Both the position numbers and the translations under genes were made by a program. Source: Leptospira koniambonensis (GTDB lineage: Bacteria > Spirochaetota > Leptospiria > Leptospirales > Leptospiraceae). Taken from it: a DNA stretch of 64,000 bases. Numbering within the stretch: position 1 is the first letter of the stretch; each line of letters starts with the position of its first letter. This document shows positions 6,704 through 15,845 of this stretch, piece after piece. The stretch lies in assembly GCF_004769555.1 (NCBI RefSeq), contig NZ_RQFY01000012.1, positions 1-64,000 of the forward strand. The letters run 5' to 3'. A model generated the notes under the pieces. The model was not told the DNA's origin. It ran no database searches and worked only from the letters and a program-made list of their open reading frames with translations.

Positions 6704-9697
6704 ATGAGTTCGTCCATCCATAAGGAATCTACGTTTGAGGAATCTATCGTTGAACATCTTATATCAACAGGTTGGATTTTCGGGATTTCAAATACTTTTG
6801 ACAGAGAACTTGCCCTGGATAAAGTCAATGTTTTATCTTTCGTAAAGGATTCTCAGCCGAAAGAGTGGGATAAACTAACAAAGTATTACCAGGAAGATAC
6901 AGAAAATAAATTCTTCCAAAGACTCTATCGAGAACTTGATTTACGGGGGATGCTTGACGTCATTCGTCACGGAATCGTAGATAGTGGGATCCGTTTCCAA
7001 TTGGCTTACTTCAAACCTGACAGCCAGCTAAATCAGGATGCATGGAAGGCATATCGGAATAATCGACTTTCAGTTGCCCGCCAATTGTTTTATTCCAGCA
7101 AAAACCAAAATAGCATAGATCTGTTATTATCTTTGAATGGCTTACCATTGGCAACGATAGAGCTAAAGAATCCTTTTACAGGACAAACTGTTGAAGATGC
7201 AAAAAGGCAATACCGAGAGGATAGAGATCCGCGAGAACTATTATTTGCTTATAAAAAACGATGTGTCGTACATTTTGCCGTCGATCCGGACGAAATATAT
7301 TTAACGACCAAACTCTCTGGAAAAGATACAGAATTTTTACCGTTCAATCGTGGATATGAAAAAGGGTGCGGAAATCCTCCCAACCCGAATGGTTATAAGA
7401 CTTCTTATTTTTGGGAGGATCTCCTAAGACCTGATAGTTGGATGGAAATTTTGGGCTCCTTCTTGCATATGAAAAAGGAAGAGGTTGTGATAGGCGGCAG
7501 GAAAACTTTTAAGGAATCTACTTTATTTCCCCGCTACCACCAAATAGATGTAGTCCGTAGGCTTGCAGGCGATGCAGAGCAAAGTGGTCCAGGAAAGAAT
7601 TATCTGATCCAACATTCTGCTGGAAGTGGAAAATCAAATTCGATTGCTTGGTTGGCTTATCGTCTAGGTAGCTTATTCGATGCGGATGATCGAAGGATTT
7701 TTCATTCGGTTCTTGTCATAACGGATAGAAGAGTCTTAGATTTCCAGTTGCAGGATACTATATATCAATTTGAACATAAACAGGGAGTGGTCCAGAAAAT
7801 CGATGACGACTCTAAACAATTGGCCTCTGCGATTAAATCAGGGACAAATATTATTATCACGACCCTGCAGAAGTTTCCCTACGCTTTAAATCATATCTCT
7901 GAAGTTCCGGATCGGAATTATGCTGTTATCATTGACGAAGCTCATAGTAGTCAAGGAGGCGAGGCAAGCCGTAAAATGGTCGAGCTTTTAGCCGGAAAAT
8001 CGGTTAGCTTACAGGAAGCAGAAGAAATAGAAGGAGAGGTCGAAAACTCAGAGCCAGACGAAGAAGATTCAATCCGCGAGATTATTCGAAAACGCGGAAT
8101 ACAGAAAAATTTGAGTATTTTTGCCTTCACTGCGACCCCAAAACAACAGACCTTGGAGGTCTTTGGAACCAAAGACGAAGAAGGTAGGCCGATTCCTTTT
8201 CATCTTTATTCGATGAAACAAGCGATTGAGGAACATTTTATTCTGGATGTTCTGCGTAACTATACCTCATACAAAGAATATTATAAAATTTCTAAATCGA
8301 TTACAGATGATCCGGAGCTTAACAAAAAAAAGGCATTACGCGCTATTGGTCGATTTGCCTCACTACATCCTTATAATCTTTCGCAAAAAACGGAAGTGAT
8401 TGTGGAACATTTTCGTTCCGTGGTTATTGGAAAAATCGGCGGTCGTGCCAGGGCAATGGTTGTCACGGCTTCTCGACAGCATGCATACGAATATTACTTA
8501 TCTTTTATGAAATACCTGAAAGATAAAGGATATTCTGATATCATTCCGGTTGTCGCTTTTTCAGGTGAGCTTGCCCATAATTCCCTTTCTGAAAAAGTGA
8601 GCGAAGCTTCTCTAAATCAGTTTAAGGAGCAAGAGCTCCCTCGGAAATTTGCTGAGAACAACCAATTCAAATTTCTAATTGTCGCGGACAAGTATCAAAC
8701 GGGATTTGATCAACCGTTACTCCATACTATGTATGTGGATAAAAAACTTTCAGGAGTTAAAGCAGTTCAGACCCTTTCGCGTTTGAATCGAATTTATCCG
8801 GGAAAGCAAGATACATTTGTTCTTGATTTTGCAAATGATAGGGAAGGAATCCTCAAGTCTTTCCAGCCCTATTATACATTAACATCAATGCAAGAGTCAA
8901 CAGATCCTAATCGATTATTCGATTTAAAGGCTAAATTGGACAAAATGAGTATTTATTATCAAATGGAAGTGGACAGCTTTGCAAAAGTCTTTTATAAGCC
9001 GGGCGTAAGTTTAGCAAAAGCCCAGAGCAAACTATATTCATTTGTGGATCCAGGAGTGGATCGTTATGCCCGTCGAACAGAAGAGGAACAAGATGAATTT
9101 AAGAAAAGCTTGAATAGTTTTATCGAGCTTTATTCTTTCCTTTCTCAAATTATGCCATTTCAAGATATAGGCTTGGAAAAACTGTATACTTTTGGTAGAT
9201 TCCTTTCTATTAAATTACCGAAACAAAATTATTCGGAACGACTCCAACTTGACGATGATATAGCTCTGGAATACTACCGCTTAAGAAAGGTGGCCGAAGC
9301 AGATTTAGTATTAGAAATTCAAGGAGTTTCCTATTTAGACCCAATAGTAGAACCTTCGACCAAAAAGGACAAACAAGAAAAAGCCAAACTATCGGACATT
9401 ATTCTAATTTTGAATGAACGATATGGAATGGAGCTTAATGAGGCAGATTCGTTTAATCTTAGTCAAATCGAAGAGGATTGCATTCAGGACGCGCAACTTA
9501 GGTTACGAGCTCGGAATAATTCGATAGAGAATTATAAATTTGCGCTTAAAGAAATTTTTATGGAAAAAATATTGGAGCGCATCAATAGAAACAACGGCGT
9601 TTTTGAGAAAATTCTTGAAAATCCTGAAATAACTAAATATCTAATCGATCAATTTACTGAACGAACATATGCTCGATTCAACGAAAAAGCGGATTAG
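6704..9697 (+). CDS. hsdR: Type I restriction endonuclease subunit (HsdR)
   Basis: The motor and nuclease subunit of the type I complex. An N-terminal nuclease domain carries the PD-(D/E)xK signature, seen as ATIELKNPF near residue 150. A superfamily 2 helicase core follows: Walker A as SAGSGKS near 303-309, DEAH near 411, motif III FTATPK near 473, and the motif VI region around YQTGFDQP near 663. The C-terminal ~250 residues are the helical HsdM-contacting region. At 997 aa it is full length and uninterrupted. It lies 61 bases after the Ntn-hydrolase-like gene; no strong ribosome binding site is visible before the ATG. By family knowledge it translocates DNA with ATP and cuts unmodified DNA far from the recognition site. 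Confidence 0.96.
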   Translation: MSSSIHKESTFEESIVEHLISTGWIFGISNTFDRELALDKVNVLSFVKDSQPKEWDKLTKYYQEDTENKFFQRLYRELDLRGMLDVIRHGIVDSGIRFQLAYFKPDSQLNQDAWKAYRNNRLSVARQLFYSSKNQNSIDLLLSLNGLPLATIELKNPFTGQTVEDAKRQYREDRDPRELLFAYKKRCVVHFAVDPDEIYLTTKLSGKDTEFLPFNRGYEKGCGNPPNPNGYKTSYFWEDLLRPDSWMEILGSFLHMKKEEVVIGGRKTFKESTLFPRYHQIDVVRRLAGDAEQSGPGKNYLIQHSAGSGKSNSIAWLAYRLGSLFDADDRRIFHSVLVITDRRVLDFQLQDTIYQFEHKQGVVQKIDDDSKQLASAIKSGTNIIITTLQKFPYALNHISEVPDRNYAVIIDEAHSSQGGEASRKMVELLAGKSVSLQEAEEIEGEVENSEPDEEDSIREIIRKRGIQKNLSIFAFTATPKQQTLEVFGTKDEEGRPIPFHLYSMKQAIEEHFILDVLRNYTSYKEYYKISKSITDDPELNKKKALRAIGRFASLHPYNLSQKTEVIVEHFRSVVIGKIGGRARAMVVTASRQHAYEYYLSFMKYLKDKGYSDIIPVVAFSGELAHNSLSEKVSEASLNQFKEQELPRKFAENNQFKFLIVADKYQTGFDQPLLHTMYVDKKLSGVKAVQTLSRLNRIYPGKQDTFVLDFANDREGILKSFQPYYTLTSMQESTDPNRLFDLKAKLDKMSIYYQMEVDSFAKVFYKPGVSLAKAQSKLYSFVDPGVDRYARRTEEEQDEFKKSLNSFIELYSFLSQIMPFQDIGLEKLYTFGRFLSIKLPKQNYSERLQLDDDIALEYYRLRKVAEADLVLEIQGVSYLDPIVEPSTKKDKQEKAKLSDIILILNERYGMELNEADSFNLSQIEEDCIQDAQLRLRARNNSIENYKFALKEIFMEKILERINRNNGVFEKILENPEITKYLIDQFTERTYARFNEKAD

Positions 9698-9757
9698 AAA
9701 GAATGCCCTTCTTCTCTCATTTTAAGAACGAAGGTAAAGTTACTTAGAACATTCCCC

Positions 9758-9845
9758 CGCGTTAGGGATACGTAGGACGCGAAGCGGACCCCGCAGCCGA
9801 AGGCGAGGAGTCCGAAGCGAAGCGCAGTCCGTAGTAGCCCGACCA
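9758..9845. repeat. G+C-rich repetitive spacer at the island boundary
   Basis: Between hsdR and the MATE gene (9698-10037) lies a block much richer in G+C than its surroundings. It repeats GCGAAGCG, GCGAGGAG and AGTCC-type words, for example GACGCGAAGCGGACCCCG, then GCCGAAGGCGAGGAGTCCG, then AAGCGAAGCGCAGTCCGTAG. GGAC and GTCC words could pair into a folded structure. It resembles short dispersed elements between Leptospira genes (from memory, unverified). A 62-codon minus-strand frame through it has no coding character. The rest of the spacer (9850-10037) shows no gene. Confidence 0.5.
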
Positions 9846-10037
9846 CACCATATTAGAGAAAGTTTGCTTAGAAATAGGGAGAGAGTGTGGGAACGTCCAG
9901 CTCTTTGTTTTTGAAAATCTTTATACACCGACGGTTGTTTAAACCGATATAGAATCTTCTTGCCTTCAAAATTCCCCCATAAACTGCCTTGCTTTTCTTA
10001 GCTGATCGAACATATCTTGATCGCAAAAGGTGTGCGG

Positions 10038-11462
10038 ATGGAAGCTATACAAAAAGACACTAAGTTAGAATCGGGAAAAACTTCCCTTTGGAAGGAATTA
10101 AAAAAAGCGCTCGCTGGCTCGGAAGCGGATTATACACAAATTTCACTTGGTAAGGCAGTTTTTTTACTCTCTGTTCCAATGGTTTTGGAATTGGTCATGG
10201 AGTCTGCATTTGCGGTCGTTGACATTTATTTTGTGGGAGCTTTGGGTCCTTCTGCAGTTGCAGCGGTTGGGCTTACGGAAACATATTTGTTCCTTCTTTA
10301 TTCTCTCGCGATCGGAATGTCGACTGCTGTGACCGCAATTATTGCAAGAAGGATCGGAGAAGGAGACAAGGAACAAGCTGGGATTGCAGCAGTTCAATCT
10401 GTTTTTCTTTCCATACTTGTTTCGTTACCATTTGCTGTCTTCGGAGTTTGGTTTGCGAAAGATCTTCTTATACTCATGGGTGGTGATCCTTGGGTTGTAG
10501 AGCATGGATCTCGTTACACTCAATGGATCTTTGGTGGAAATATAGTAATCGTACTTTTGTTTGGGCTCAATGCGGTTTTTAGAGGCGCAGGTGATGCAGC
10601 TATCGCAATGAGAGTATTATGGATTTCTAATGGTCTTAATATGATCTTGGATCCAATCTTTATCTTTGGCTTTGGTCCAGTCCCTGCCATGGGTATTGAA
10701 GGTGCTGCCATTGCTACGAATATAGGAAGAGGAGTAGGCGTTCTTTTCCAGGTTTATCTGCTTCTTAAAGGTGGAAATCATATTAGGGTGCTTCGTTCTC
10801 AGATCAGTATTCACTGGGAAATCATTTCGGATATAGTTCGTACTTCTATCGGCGGGATCGGACAAACTATTATAGGAATGACTTCTTGGATCTTTCTTGT
10901 GAGAATTATTTCCGAATTCGGAAGTGAGGCAGTAGCAGGTGCAACGATCGCTCTTAGGATTATGATGTTTACTCTGATGCCTTCTTGGGGAATGTCGAAT
11001 GCTGTTGCAACTTTAGTTGGTCAGAATTTAGGAGCTGGGAGACCCGATCGTGCTGAAAAATCCGTTTGGATTGTTGGAATATGGAATATGGTCTTTCTGA
11101 TCGGAGTTTCCATCTGCTATTTTATTTTCAGAGAATCTCTTGTGTCCATTTTTACTGATGATCCAAAAGTGATCTCTATCGGTTCTGAATGGTTGGGTAT
11201 TGTATCTTATTCATACTTTGTATATGCTTGGTGGATGGTTAGTGTTCAGGCATTTAATGGTGCTGGAGATACTATGACTCCTACATTAATCAACCTGGTC
11301 TTCTTTTGGATGTTCCAAATTCCATTCGCTTATGTTTTGGCGAAGGTTCTTTCATTTGGATACTCTGGAGTATTTTGGGCAAGTATGATCACTGAAACTT
11401 CTGTGGGATTGTTCACTCTTTGGTTATTCCGAAAAGGTGGATGGAAAACTTCGAAGGTTTGA
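10038..11462 (+). CDS. MATE-family multidrug/toxin efflux protein
   Basis: A polytopic inner-membrane exporter of the multidrug and toxic compound extrusion family, which expels organic cations in exchange for H+ or Na+. About twelve hydrophobic segments are visible in two related halves. Each half opens with a characteristic MATE segment: an N-terminal LSVPMVLELVMESAFAVVD region, and a second one around IGQTIIGMTSW. At 474 aa it has the usual size. I chose the ATG at 10038 because an AAAGG box ends 7 bases upstream; a TTG start 7 codons earlier is possible. It is the first chromosomal gene after the restriction island and is probably monocistronic. The substrate is unknown. Confidence 0.92.
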   Translation: MEAIQKDTKLESGKTSLWKELKKALAGSEADYTQISLGKAVFLLSVPMVLELVMESAFAVVDIYFVGALGPSAVAAVGLTETYLFLLYSLAIGMSTAVTAIIARRIGEGDKEQAGIAAVQSVFLSILVSLPFAVFGVWFAKDLLILMGGDPWVVEHGSRYTQWIFGGNIVIVLLFGLNAVFRGAGDAAIAMRVLWISNGLNMILDPIFIFGFGPVPAMGIEGAAIATNIGRGVGVLFQVYLLLKGGNHIRVLRSQISIHWEIISDIVRTSIGGIGQTIIGMTSWIFLVRIISEFGSEAVAGATIALRIMMFTLMPSWGMSNAVATLVGQNLGAGRPDRAEKSVWIVGIWNMVFLIGVSICYFIFRESLVSIFTDDPKVISIGSEWLGIVSYSYFVYAWWMVSVQAFNGAGDTMTPTLINLVFFWMFQIPFAYVLAKVLSFGYSGVFWASMITETSVGLFTLWLFRKGGWKTSKV

Positions 11463-11498
11463 TTTTTGAAGATTCTAATATCTTTGTAGTGTGTGAAA

Positions 11499-11539
11499 CT
11501 GTAACGGCGACCGGCTTGTTCGCTAATCTGCCGTTACAG
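11499..11539. terminator. Inverted repeat between convergent genes
   Basis: CTGTAACGGC (11499-11508) and GCCGTTACAG (11530-11539) are perfect 10-base arms with a 21-base loop. They lie between the MATE gene and the convergent lipoprotein gene and overlap the latter's last codons. No T-run follows, so a terminator role is only suggested. Confidence 0.35.
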
Positions 11540-12113
11540 TCACCGTCTGAGTTGTCGAAACGGTTACATTTATGACACCGATAATTTGTCCTGGTTTTAT
11601 GCCAGGAAACCATACGTCATATACATTATTCATAACTCTATAAACTACTCGAGCTTTTCCAGGAGTTGAACCGCTAATATTAAAACTATCTGAGTAGTTG
11701 GGAAAACAATCATCCATGTCAATCCTGTCCCAAAAACTACTTGAGCCATCTGAAACTGTAATATTTACACCTTCTTTACTTCCAAGGAAGCTTATATTTA
11801 CTACATTACAACCTGGTCCGTATGGAAGAGTACCTGAAACCGAGTAACTTCCGCTAGTCCCTGCTGTAAAGATTACCGGTTCGCTTGGGAAGCTCATCCA
11901 ACTGATGGGCTCCACGTTTAACGGAGGTAGATCGTTTGATCCTAATAATGTGAGCAGGGGAGATAAATCTGTCTCGTCGCTTTTTACTTGTTTTTCGTAT
12001 GAATCGAAAAGTAAGTAAGTTCCGCATTGGACTTGTAAGAATATAAGTAAGATAGGAAAAAGAATAGACGCGCGTTTCACTTTTAATTTCCAGAATAGGC
12101 CATAGCTTAACAT
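11523..12113 (-). CDS. Hypothetical lipoprotein
   Basis: A hydrophobic stretch ending in LQVQC (Cys30 from the first Met) looks like a spirochaete type II signal peptide, so the mature protein should be lipidated. The mature part of about 165 residues is rich in Ser, Gly, Pro and Val, with beta-strand-like segments such as SGSYSVSGTLPYGPGCN and TVSTTQTVTVTAD, suggesting an Ig-like or C2-like beta-sandwich. A GTG start 11 codons downstream (12080) would give a more typical 19-residue signal peptide. No enzyme motif is visible and I do not recognise the family. It stands alone and converges on the MATE gene. Confidence 0.7.
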   Translation of the reverse strand: MLSYGLFWKLKVKRASILFPILLIFLQVQCGTYLLFDSYEKQVKSDETDLSPLLTLLGSNDLPPLNVEPISWMSFPSEPVIFTAGTSGSYSVSGTLPYGPGCNVVNISFLGSKEGVNITVSDGSSSFWDRIDMDDCFPNYSDSFNISGSTPGKARVVYRVMNNVYDVWFPGIKPGQIIGVINVTVSTTQTVTVTAD

Positions 12114-12126
12114 TATCGACTATTTG

Positions 12127-12906
12127 ATGCAAGGTGGATTTTTGAATTTAATAAAACTTATGTATAACTTTGGAAACGAAGCAATTCTGTTCTTACAAGA
12201 AATTTCCTATACTTGGGCTGCTTTATTGTTCTTGGTTGAAAATCTTCTGATATTCACTTGTTCCGTATATTTCGGAGATCTGTTAGCTAAACGTTATACC
12301 CATCGCCGTATCGTTCCGGTTCCTCTTAAAATCGAAGCTAAAGAGATCCTATTTGCGACCTCTACCATCCTCCTTAATACTGTTGTTACGTTATTCGGTC
12401 TATGGCTTTGGAGAACGGGTTCTATTCAATTTAGGACCGATATAGACATTTTCGCGTTACTCGATATTTTGATCCTTCTTCTCGTCATGGATGCGGGCAT
12501 GTATTTGCTGCATAGGATAGCCCATATTCGATTTATTTATAAGTTTGCTCATAAAACTCATCATAGATACGATAAACCTCGCCCTCTGACTCTATTTGTT
12601 CTGAATCCTCTAGAAGCTCTTGGATTTGGAACTCTTTGGTTATTGGTTCTTTGTATTTATGATTTTTCTTGGCTAGGGATGAGTATTTATCTCGGAGTGA
12701 ATGTGATATTCGGCTCAATCGGCCATTTGGGAGTAGAGCCTTTATCAGAAGGATGGCTTCGCTCTCGTTTATTCAATACGTTTACTACCAGCACTTTTCA
12801 TGCAAGGCATCATCAGAAGGAAGATTATAATTTCGGATTTTACACTTCGATTTGGGATCGGATCTTCGGAACTTTTTATTCGGAGAACTCGCGTAGCCAA
12901 GGATAG
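12127..12906 (+). CDS. Sterol desaturase/fatty acid hydroxylase-family membrane protein
   Basis: An integral membrane di-iron oxygenase of the fatty acid hydroxylase superfamily (PF04116). It has four or so hydrophobic segments and the histidine clusters of the active site: HRIAH, then HKTHH about 10 residues later, and HARHH near the C-terminus; GHLG lies between them. Such enzymes hydroxylate or desaturate lipids, using O2 at the cytoplasmic face of the membrane. The substrate is unknown; sterols are unlikely in this bacterium. The start is uncertain: ATG at 12127 and TTG at 12142 are both in frame, and an AGGTGG box suits the TTG. The gene is divergent from the lipoprotein gene. Confidence 0.85.
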   Translation: MQGGFLNLIKLMYNFGNEAILFLQEISYTWAALLFLVENLLIFTCSVYFGDLLAKRYTHRRIVPVPLKIEAKEILFATSTILLNTVVTLFGLWLWRTGSIQFRTDIDIFALLDILILLLVMDAGMYLLHRIAHIRFIYKFAHKTHHRYDKPRPLTLFVLNPLEALGFGTLWLLVLCIYDFSWLGMSIYLGVNVIFGSIGHLGVEPLSEGWLRSRLFNTFTTSTFHARHHQKEDYNFGFYTSIWDRIFGTFYSENSRSQG

Positions 12907-12938
12907 CTGACTCGCGAGATCTAAAGTTTAGATTTTCG

Positions 12939-12956
12939 TTGTAGGAGTTCCGACAA
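12939..12956. repeat. Short intergenic palindrome, copy 1
   Basis: TTGTAGGAGTTCCGACAA is a near-perfect palindrome in the gap between two convergent genes. It matches the words at 16473 and 16515. A further GAACTCC word follows at 12961. Confidence 0.5.
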
Positions 12957-12978
12957 ACAAGAACTCCTCAATATATTT

Positions 12979-13830
12979 TTAATATCCGTGAGCAGTCATA
13001 ACTTTCTCAAACTTTTCCAGAAGTTTGTGATCGTCTTGGTTGTTTGGATGAAAACCAGGAATATAATATTCTAAAATATAGAAGATCACTGCCCAGGCAA
13101 AACCAGGAACACCAAAGAAGAATCGAATGTCTCTAACGACTTGGCTTTGATTAGGAATACCAAAATAGAATAAGGCTCTAATTGTTCCCACGATCGCTAA
13201 AATTCCAAGCAGCTGGACTGCGATAGTCATTCCAAGTATACGAGTAAAATACCCGCCACCGGAAGCGCGATACACATCATAAGCCACAGCTTTATGTTCT
13301 AATTCTTCCAGCGCATGCCATTCGATCACTTTCCAACTGATTGGATCGATCCAGGCCACACGTTTTTCAGGAAGAGAAAGTAAAAATCTACCTAGAGTAG
13401 CAGTGAAATGTTCTGCGGCTGCGGTGATAGAGAGTGCGAGTCTTTTTCCCCAAACAGGAAATAGTTTAAGAATATTTTTTTCTAATATATCGAAGAACAA
13501 CCAACAAAACATTTTTTCGTGACTGCGGAAATCTAAACCGATCTCTACAAATCTTTCGTTCATTTTATCATGAACGTTGCCATGGACTGCTTCTTGACCT
13601 GCGAATGCTTTGATCTCGTTCCTTAAAGCAGGATCAACAATATCGCTGAAAGCTTTGACCGAGCGAATAAAGAAACGTTCTCCTTCTGGAAATAATACGC
13701 TTAAGCTGGAAAGAAATGCCGTAAAGAATGGGATATTTTTTCCGAAACCTCTTTCTTTCGCGATATCTTCCAAAGGGAATTTCGGTTTACGTATTTTCGG
13801 CTGGACTCGTGTAGATGCCGCTTGGCCCAT
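12979..13830 (-). CDS. PF10118-family predicted metal-dependent hydrolase
   Basis: A 283-aa member of the predicted metal-dependent hydrolase family PF10118. Likely metal ligands are the Glu/His pairs in AGQEAVHGNVH (about 76-86) and in WHALEELEHKA (about 170-180), a ferritin-like di-iron pattern. The C-terminal third has two hydrophobic stretches, around ILGMTIAVQLLGILAIVGT and the PGFAWAVIFYILEYY region, suggesting membrane association. A clear ribosome binding site (TAGGAGAA) precedes the ATG at 13830. The reaction is unknown for the family. The 277-base upstream gap (13831-14107) holds no gene. Confidence 0.82.
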   Translation of the reverse strand: MGQAASTRVQPKIRKPKFPLEDIAKERGFGKNIPFFTAFLSSLSVLFPEGERFFIRSVKAFSDIVDPALRNEIKAFAGQEAVHGNVHDKMNERFVEIGLDFRSHEKMFCWLFFDILEKNILKLFPVWGKRLALSITAAAEHFTATLGRFLLSLPEKRVAWIDPISWKVIEWHALEELEHKAVAYDVYRASGGGYFTRILGMTIAVQLLGILAIVGTIRALFYFGIPNQSQVVRDIRFFFGVPGFAWAVIFYILEYYIPGFHPNNQDDHKLLEKFEKVMTAHGY

Positions 13831-14107
13831 AATATTCTCCTAATATAAAATCGATTTGGATTTTCGATTTTTCTTTCTCCATCCTTTGGATTTTCACCGC
13901 TCATTAGAGAATATAAAAAAGATATTATATATTGATCCGGGCTTTTTATCTATTCCTTGAGTTTGTCCGGCCTCAGTCTGGAATAGTTATCTTTTGAATC
14001 ATTGTAACGGTTGCTACAGAATTAGGTCAATCCCAATCCTGGAAAAAGTCCATGGGCCAAATTGAATTGGCGGCCCGAAAAGTAACAAACAGCGCTCGGA
14101 TACGGAC

Positions 14108-14995
14108 CTAAGATCTAATAGAAGCCTCTTCTATTTTTACCTTTCCCGTTTTTTCCAGCCACTGGGAGAAGTTGAGAAGACCAGGATGTTCCTTCCTAAG
14201 AGAATCCAGATCCACTTTCGGATAACCTTCTCGATTGATCCATTCGGTCAGTTGTCCCAGAATTTTATTATGAGAATAAACCGTTTCAAGAGGGATCCTC
14301 ATATATTCAATCCTTCTGTCTAAAAACACAGAAAGTATATCTACAATTTGTAATGGAGTTAGGCTATCTCCTACAAGATCAATCGTCCTTCCAGAATATT
14401 TTTGCAGACTCTCGAAAGATAAACCTGCAAATGTTCCTATATCTTCTACAGAAATCATATGGATTCGACTATCGGGAGAAACTGTCTCGTATAAAAGTCC
14501 ACCTGGTAAACCTGAACGTGAGTGTATCAAGTTTTCCATAAATCCAGTTGGTCTTAAGATCGTGAAAGGTATTCCTAAGCCTTGTATGTGTTTCTCCACT
14601 TCCCATTTATGGGTCCGAAAGCTGGATTGTCTTTCTGCTCCAATTACAGAAGAATAAACGAAATGTGAAACATTCGCTTTCTTGGCTGAATCGGCGACCG
14701 ATATTCCTATATTAATTTCATTTGTATCTGTAGATTCAGTCGGTTCCCATTCTGGTGGTTGGACACTGAATACTCCATATACACCCTGCATTGCTGAATC
14801 TAATGAAGAAGAGTCTTCCATATCACCTTGGAAAATTTCTGCTCCAAGCTCCTTCAGTTTCAAAGAGTTTTCGGAAGAAGGACTTCGGGTAAAAGCTCTA
14901 ACCTTCCAATGATTTTTAAGAAGATACTTTGCTGTTTCCCCTCCTTGTTGCCCGGTAGCCCCTAGCACCAATATGATTTTATCTTTTTGACTCAT
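14108..14995 (-). CDS. NmrA-like NAD(P)-binding protein
   Basis: An atypical short-chain dehydrogenase of the NmrA/SDR family, 295 aa. The dinucleotide-binding motif GATGQQGGE lies near residue 12, and a Rossmann fold follows. TILRPTGFMENL near 150 matches the NmrA/azoreductase-like substrate loop. The catalytic Tyr/Lys pair is not obvious, so it may be a redox sensor or an NAD(P)H-dependent reductase such as a quinone reductase. I chose the ATG at 14995 because a GGAG box lies 9 bases upstream and the glycine motif starts at the usual distance; the frame stays open further upstream but the extension lacks coding character. It diverges from a TetR regulator and a candidate operator sits just upstream of its start. 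Confidence 0.88.
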   Translation of the reverse strand: MSQKDKIILVLGATGQQGGETAKYLLKNHWKVRAFTRSPSSENSLKLKELGAEIFQGDMEDSSSLDSAMQGVYGVFSVQPPEWEPTESTDTNEINIGISVADSAKKANVSHFVYSSVIGAERQSSFRTHKWEVEKHIQGLGIPFTILRPTGFMENLIHSRSGLPGGLLYETVSPDSRIHMISVEDIGTFAGLSFESLQKYSGRTIDLVGDSLTPLQIVDILSVFLDRRIEYMRIPLETVYSHNKILGQLTEWINREGYPKVDLDSLRKEHPGLLNFSQWLEKTGKVKIEEASIRS

Positions 14996-15014
14996 TTGTA
15001 TGTTCTCCAATATA

Positions 15015-15033
15015 GAACGGCACGGTATCGTTC
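15015..15033. promoter_or_regulatory. Candidate TetR operator between divergent genes
   Basis: GAACGGCACGGTATCGTTC is an interrupted palindrome with arms GAACG/CGTTC and inner AC/GT (14 of 18 arm bases pair). It lies 20-38 bases upstream of the NmrA-like ATG and about 140 bases before the tetR-like gene, where TetR-family repressors usually bind. It is predicted to be the site of the adjacent regulator. Confidence 0.55.
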
Positions 15034-15173
15034 CATTAATCCGGAATCGATTTTTCTGTGTCAAATTATTTATAAATAAGTCTTTTGATAAGTTTCCTCG
15101 AAGATTTCTTGACCCTGAAAAATGAAACAAGATCTTATGACCATATCCGAGCGGAATTTTCAAAAAAAAGTTT

Positions 15174-15845
15174 ATGGCGAAGAAGGTCCGGCAGATCAGA
15201 ACAGGGCGTCCACCTAAGGAAGTGTCAGACGGCTTATCCGATAAGATATTGGATACTGCCTTAGGACTTTTTACGACCCAAGGATTTACTGCAACTTCTA
15301 TGGAGCAGGTGGCTTTAGCCTGCGGCTCAGGCAAACATACAATTTACAGGCGATTTGAATCCAAAGCAGATTTATTCTTAGCTGTGATGGAATTCCAAAA
15401 ACAGAAATTTTTCAACTTACTCGTTCGGATAGAATGTAAGAAAGAAAATCCTTTGGAAACTTTAAAGGAATCTTGCAGAAGACTATTAGAATTAATCGTA
15501 TCAAATGAAATTATAGACTTTTACAGGATCACTATTTCAGAAGTTGAACATATCCCTAAAATTGCATCTAACTTACAATGCGAAGAAAGTCCTTCCTTTC
15601 TTAGAGTTTTGGATCTTGTAATTTCTGCACAAAGATCTAAGGACTTAAATCAGATAGATCCACAATTTTTGACTGCTCAGCTACTTCAAGTTATGACTGG
15701 TTATCCTTTAAGCGAAGTTCTTTTGGGAAGTAAAGGATTCAGTTCTTATTCTAAACGTTCTAAATATTTTGAGAAGGCTTGGACCTTGTTTATAAAAGGA
15801 GCTGGCAGACTAAAAAAGAAGAAGGTCCGTAAAAGACCGATCTAA
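15174..15845 (+). CDS. TetR/AcrR-family transcriptional regulator
   Basis: A 223-aa repressor-type regulator. The N-terminal helix-turn-helix (about residues 22-68) contains ILDTALGLFTTQGF followed by TSMEQVALACGSGKHTIYRRF, the typical TetR recognition-helix region. The C-terminal ligand domain is all-helical and not informative about the inducer. A basic leader (AKKVRQIRTGRPP) may contact the minor groove. It diverges from the NmrA-like gene with a palindromic operator between them, so the simplest model is repression of the NmrA-like gene and perhaps of itself. No strong ribosome binding site is seen before the ATG. Confidence 0.92.
   Translation: MAKKVRQIRTGRPPKEVSDGLSDKILDTALGLFTTQGFTATSMEQVALACGSGKHTIYRRFESKADLFLAVMEFQKQKFFNLLVRIECKKENPLETLKESCRRLLELIVSNEIIDFYRITISEVEHIPKIASNLQCEESPSFLRVLDLVISAQRSKDLNQIDPQFLTAQLLQVMTGYPLSEVLLGSKGFSSYSKRSKYFEKAWTLFIKGAGRLKKKKVRKRPI

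Noticed and set aside
215..9697. Prophage or integrative element carrying the island
   Set aside because: No integrase, transposase, structural phage gene or convincing direct-repeat attachment site is visible in the window.
9740..9928. 62-codon minus-strand open frame in the G+C-rich spacer
   Set aside because: It arises from repeated G+C-rich words without stops; composition is unlike coding DNA of the region and no start signal is present.
14996..15334. N-terminal extension of the NmrA-like protein
   Set aside because: The frame is open, but a good ribosome binding site and the usual distance to the glycine motif favour ATG 14995, and the extension would cover the operator and the start of the divergent regulator gene.
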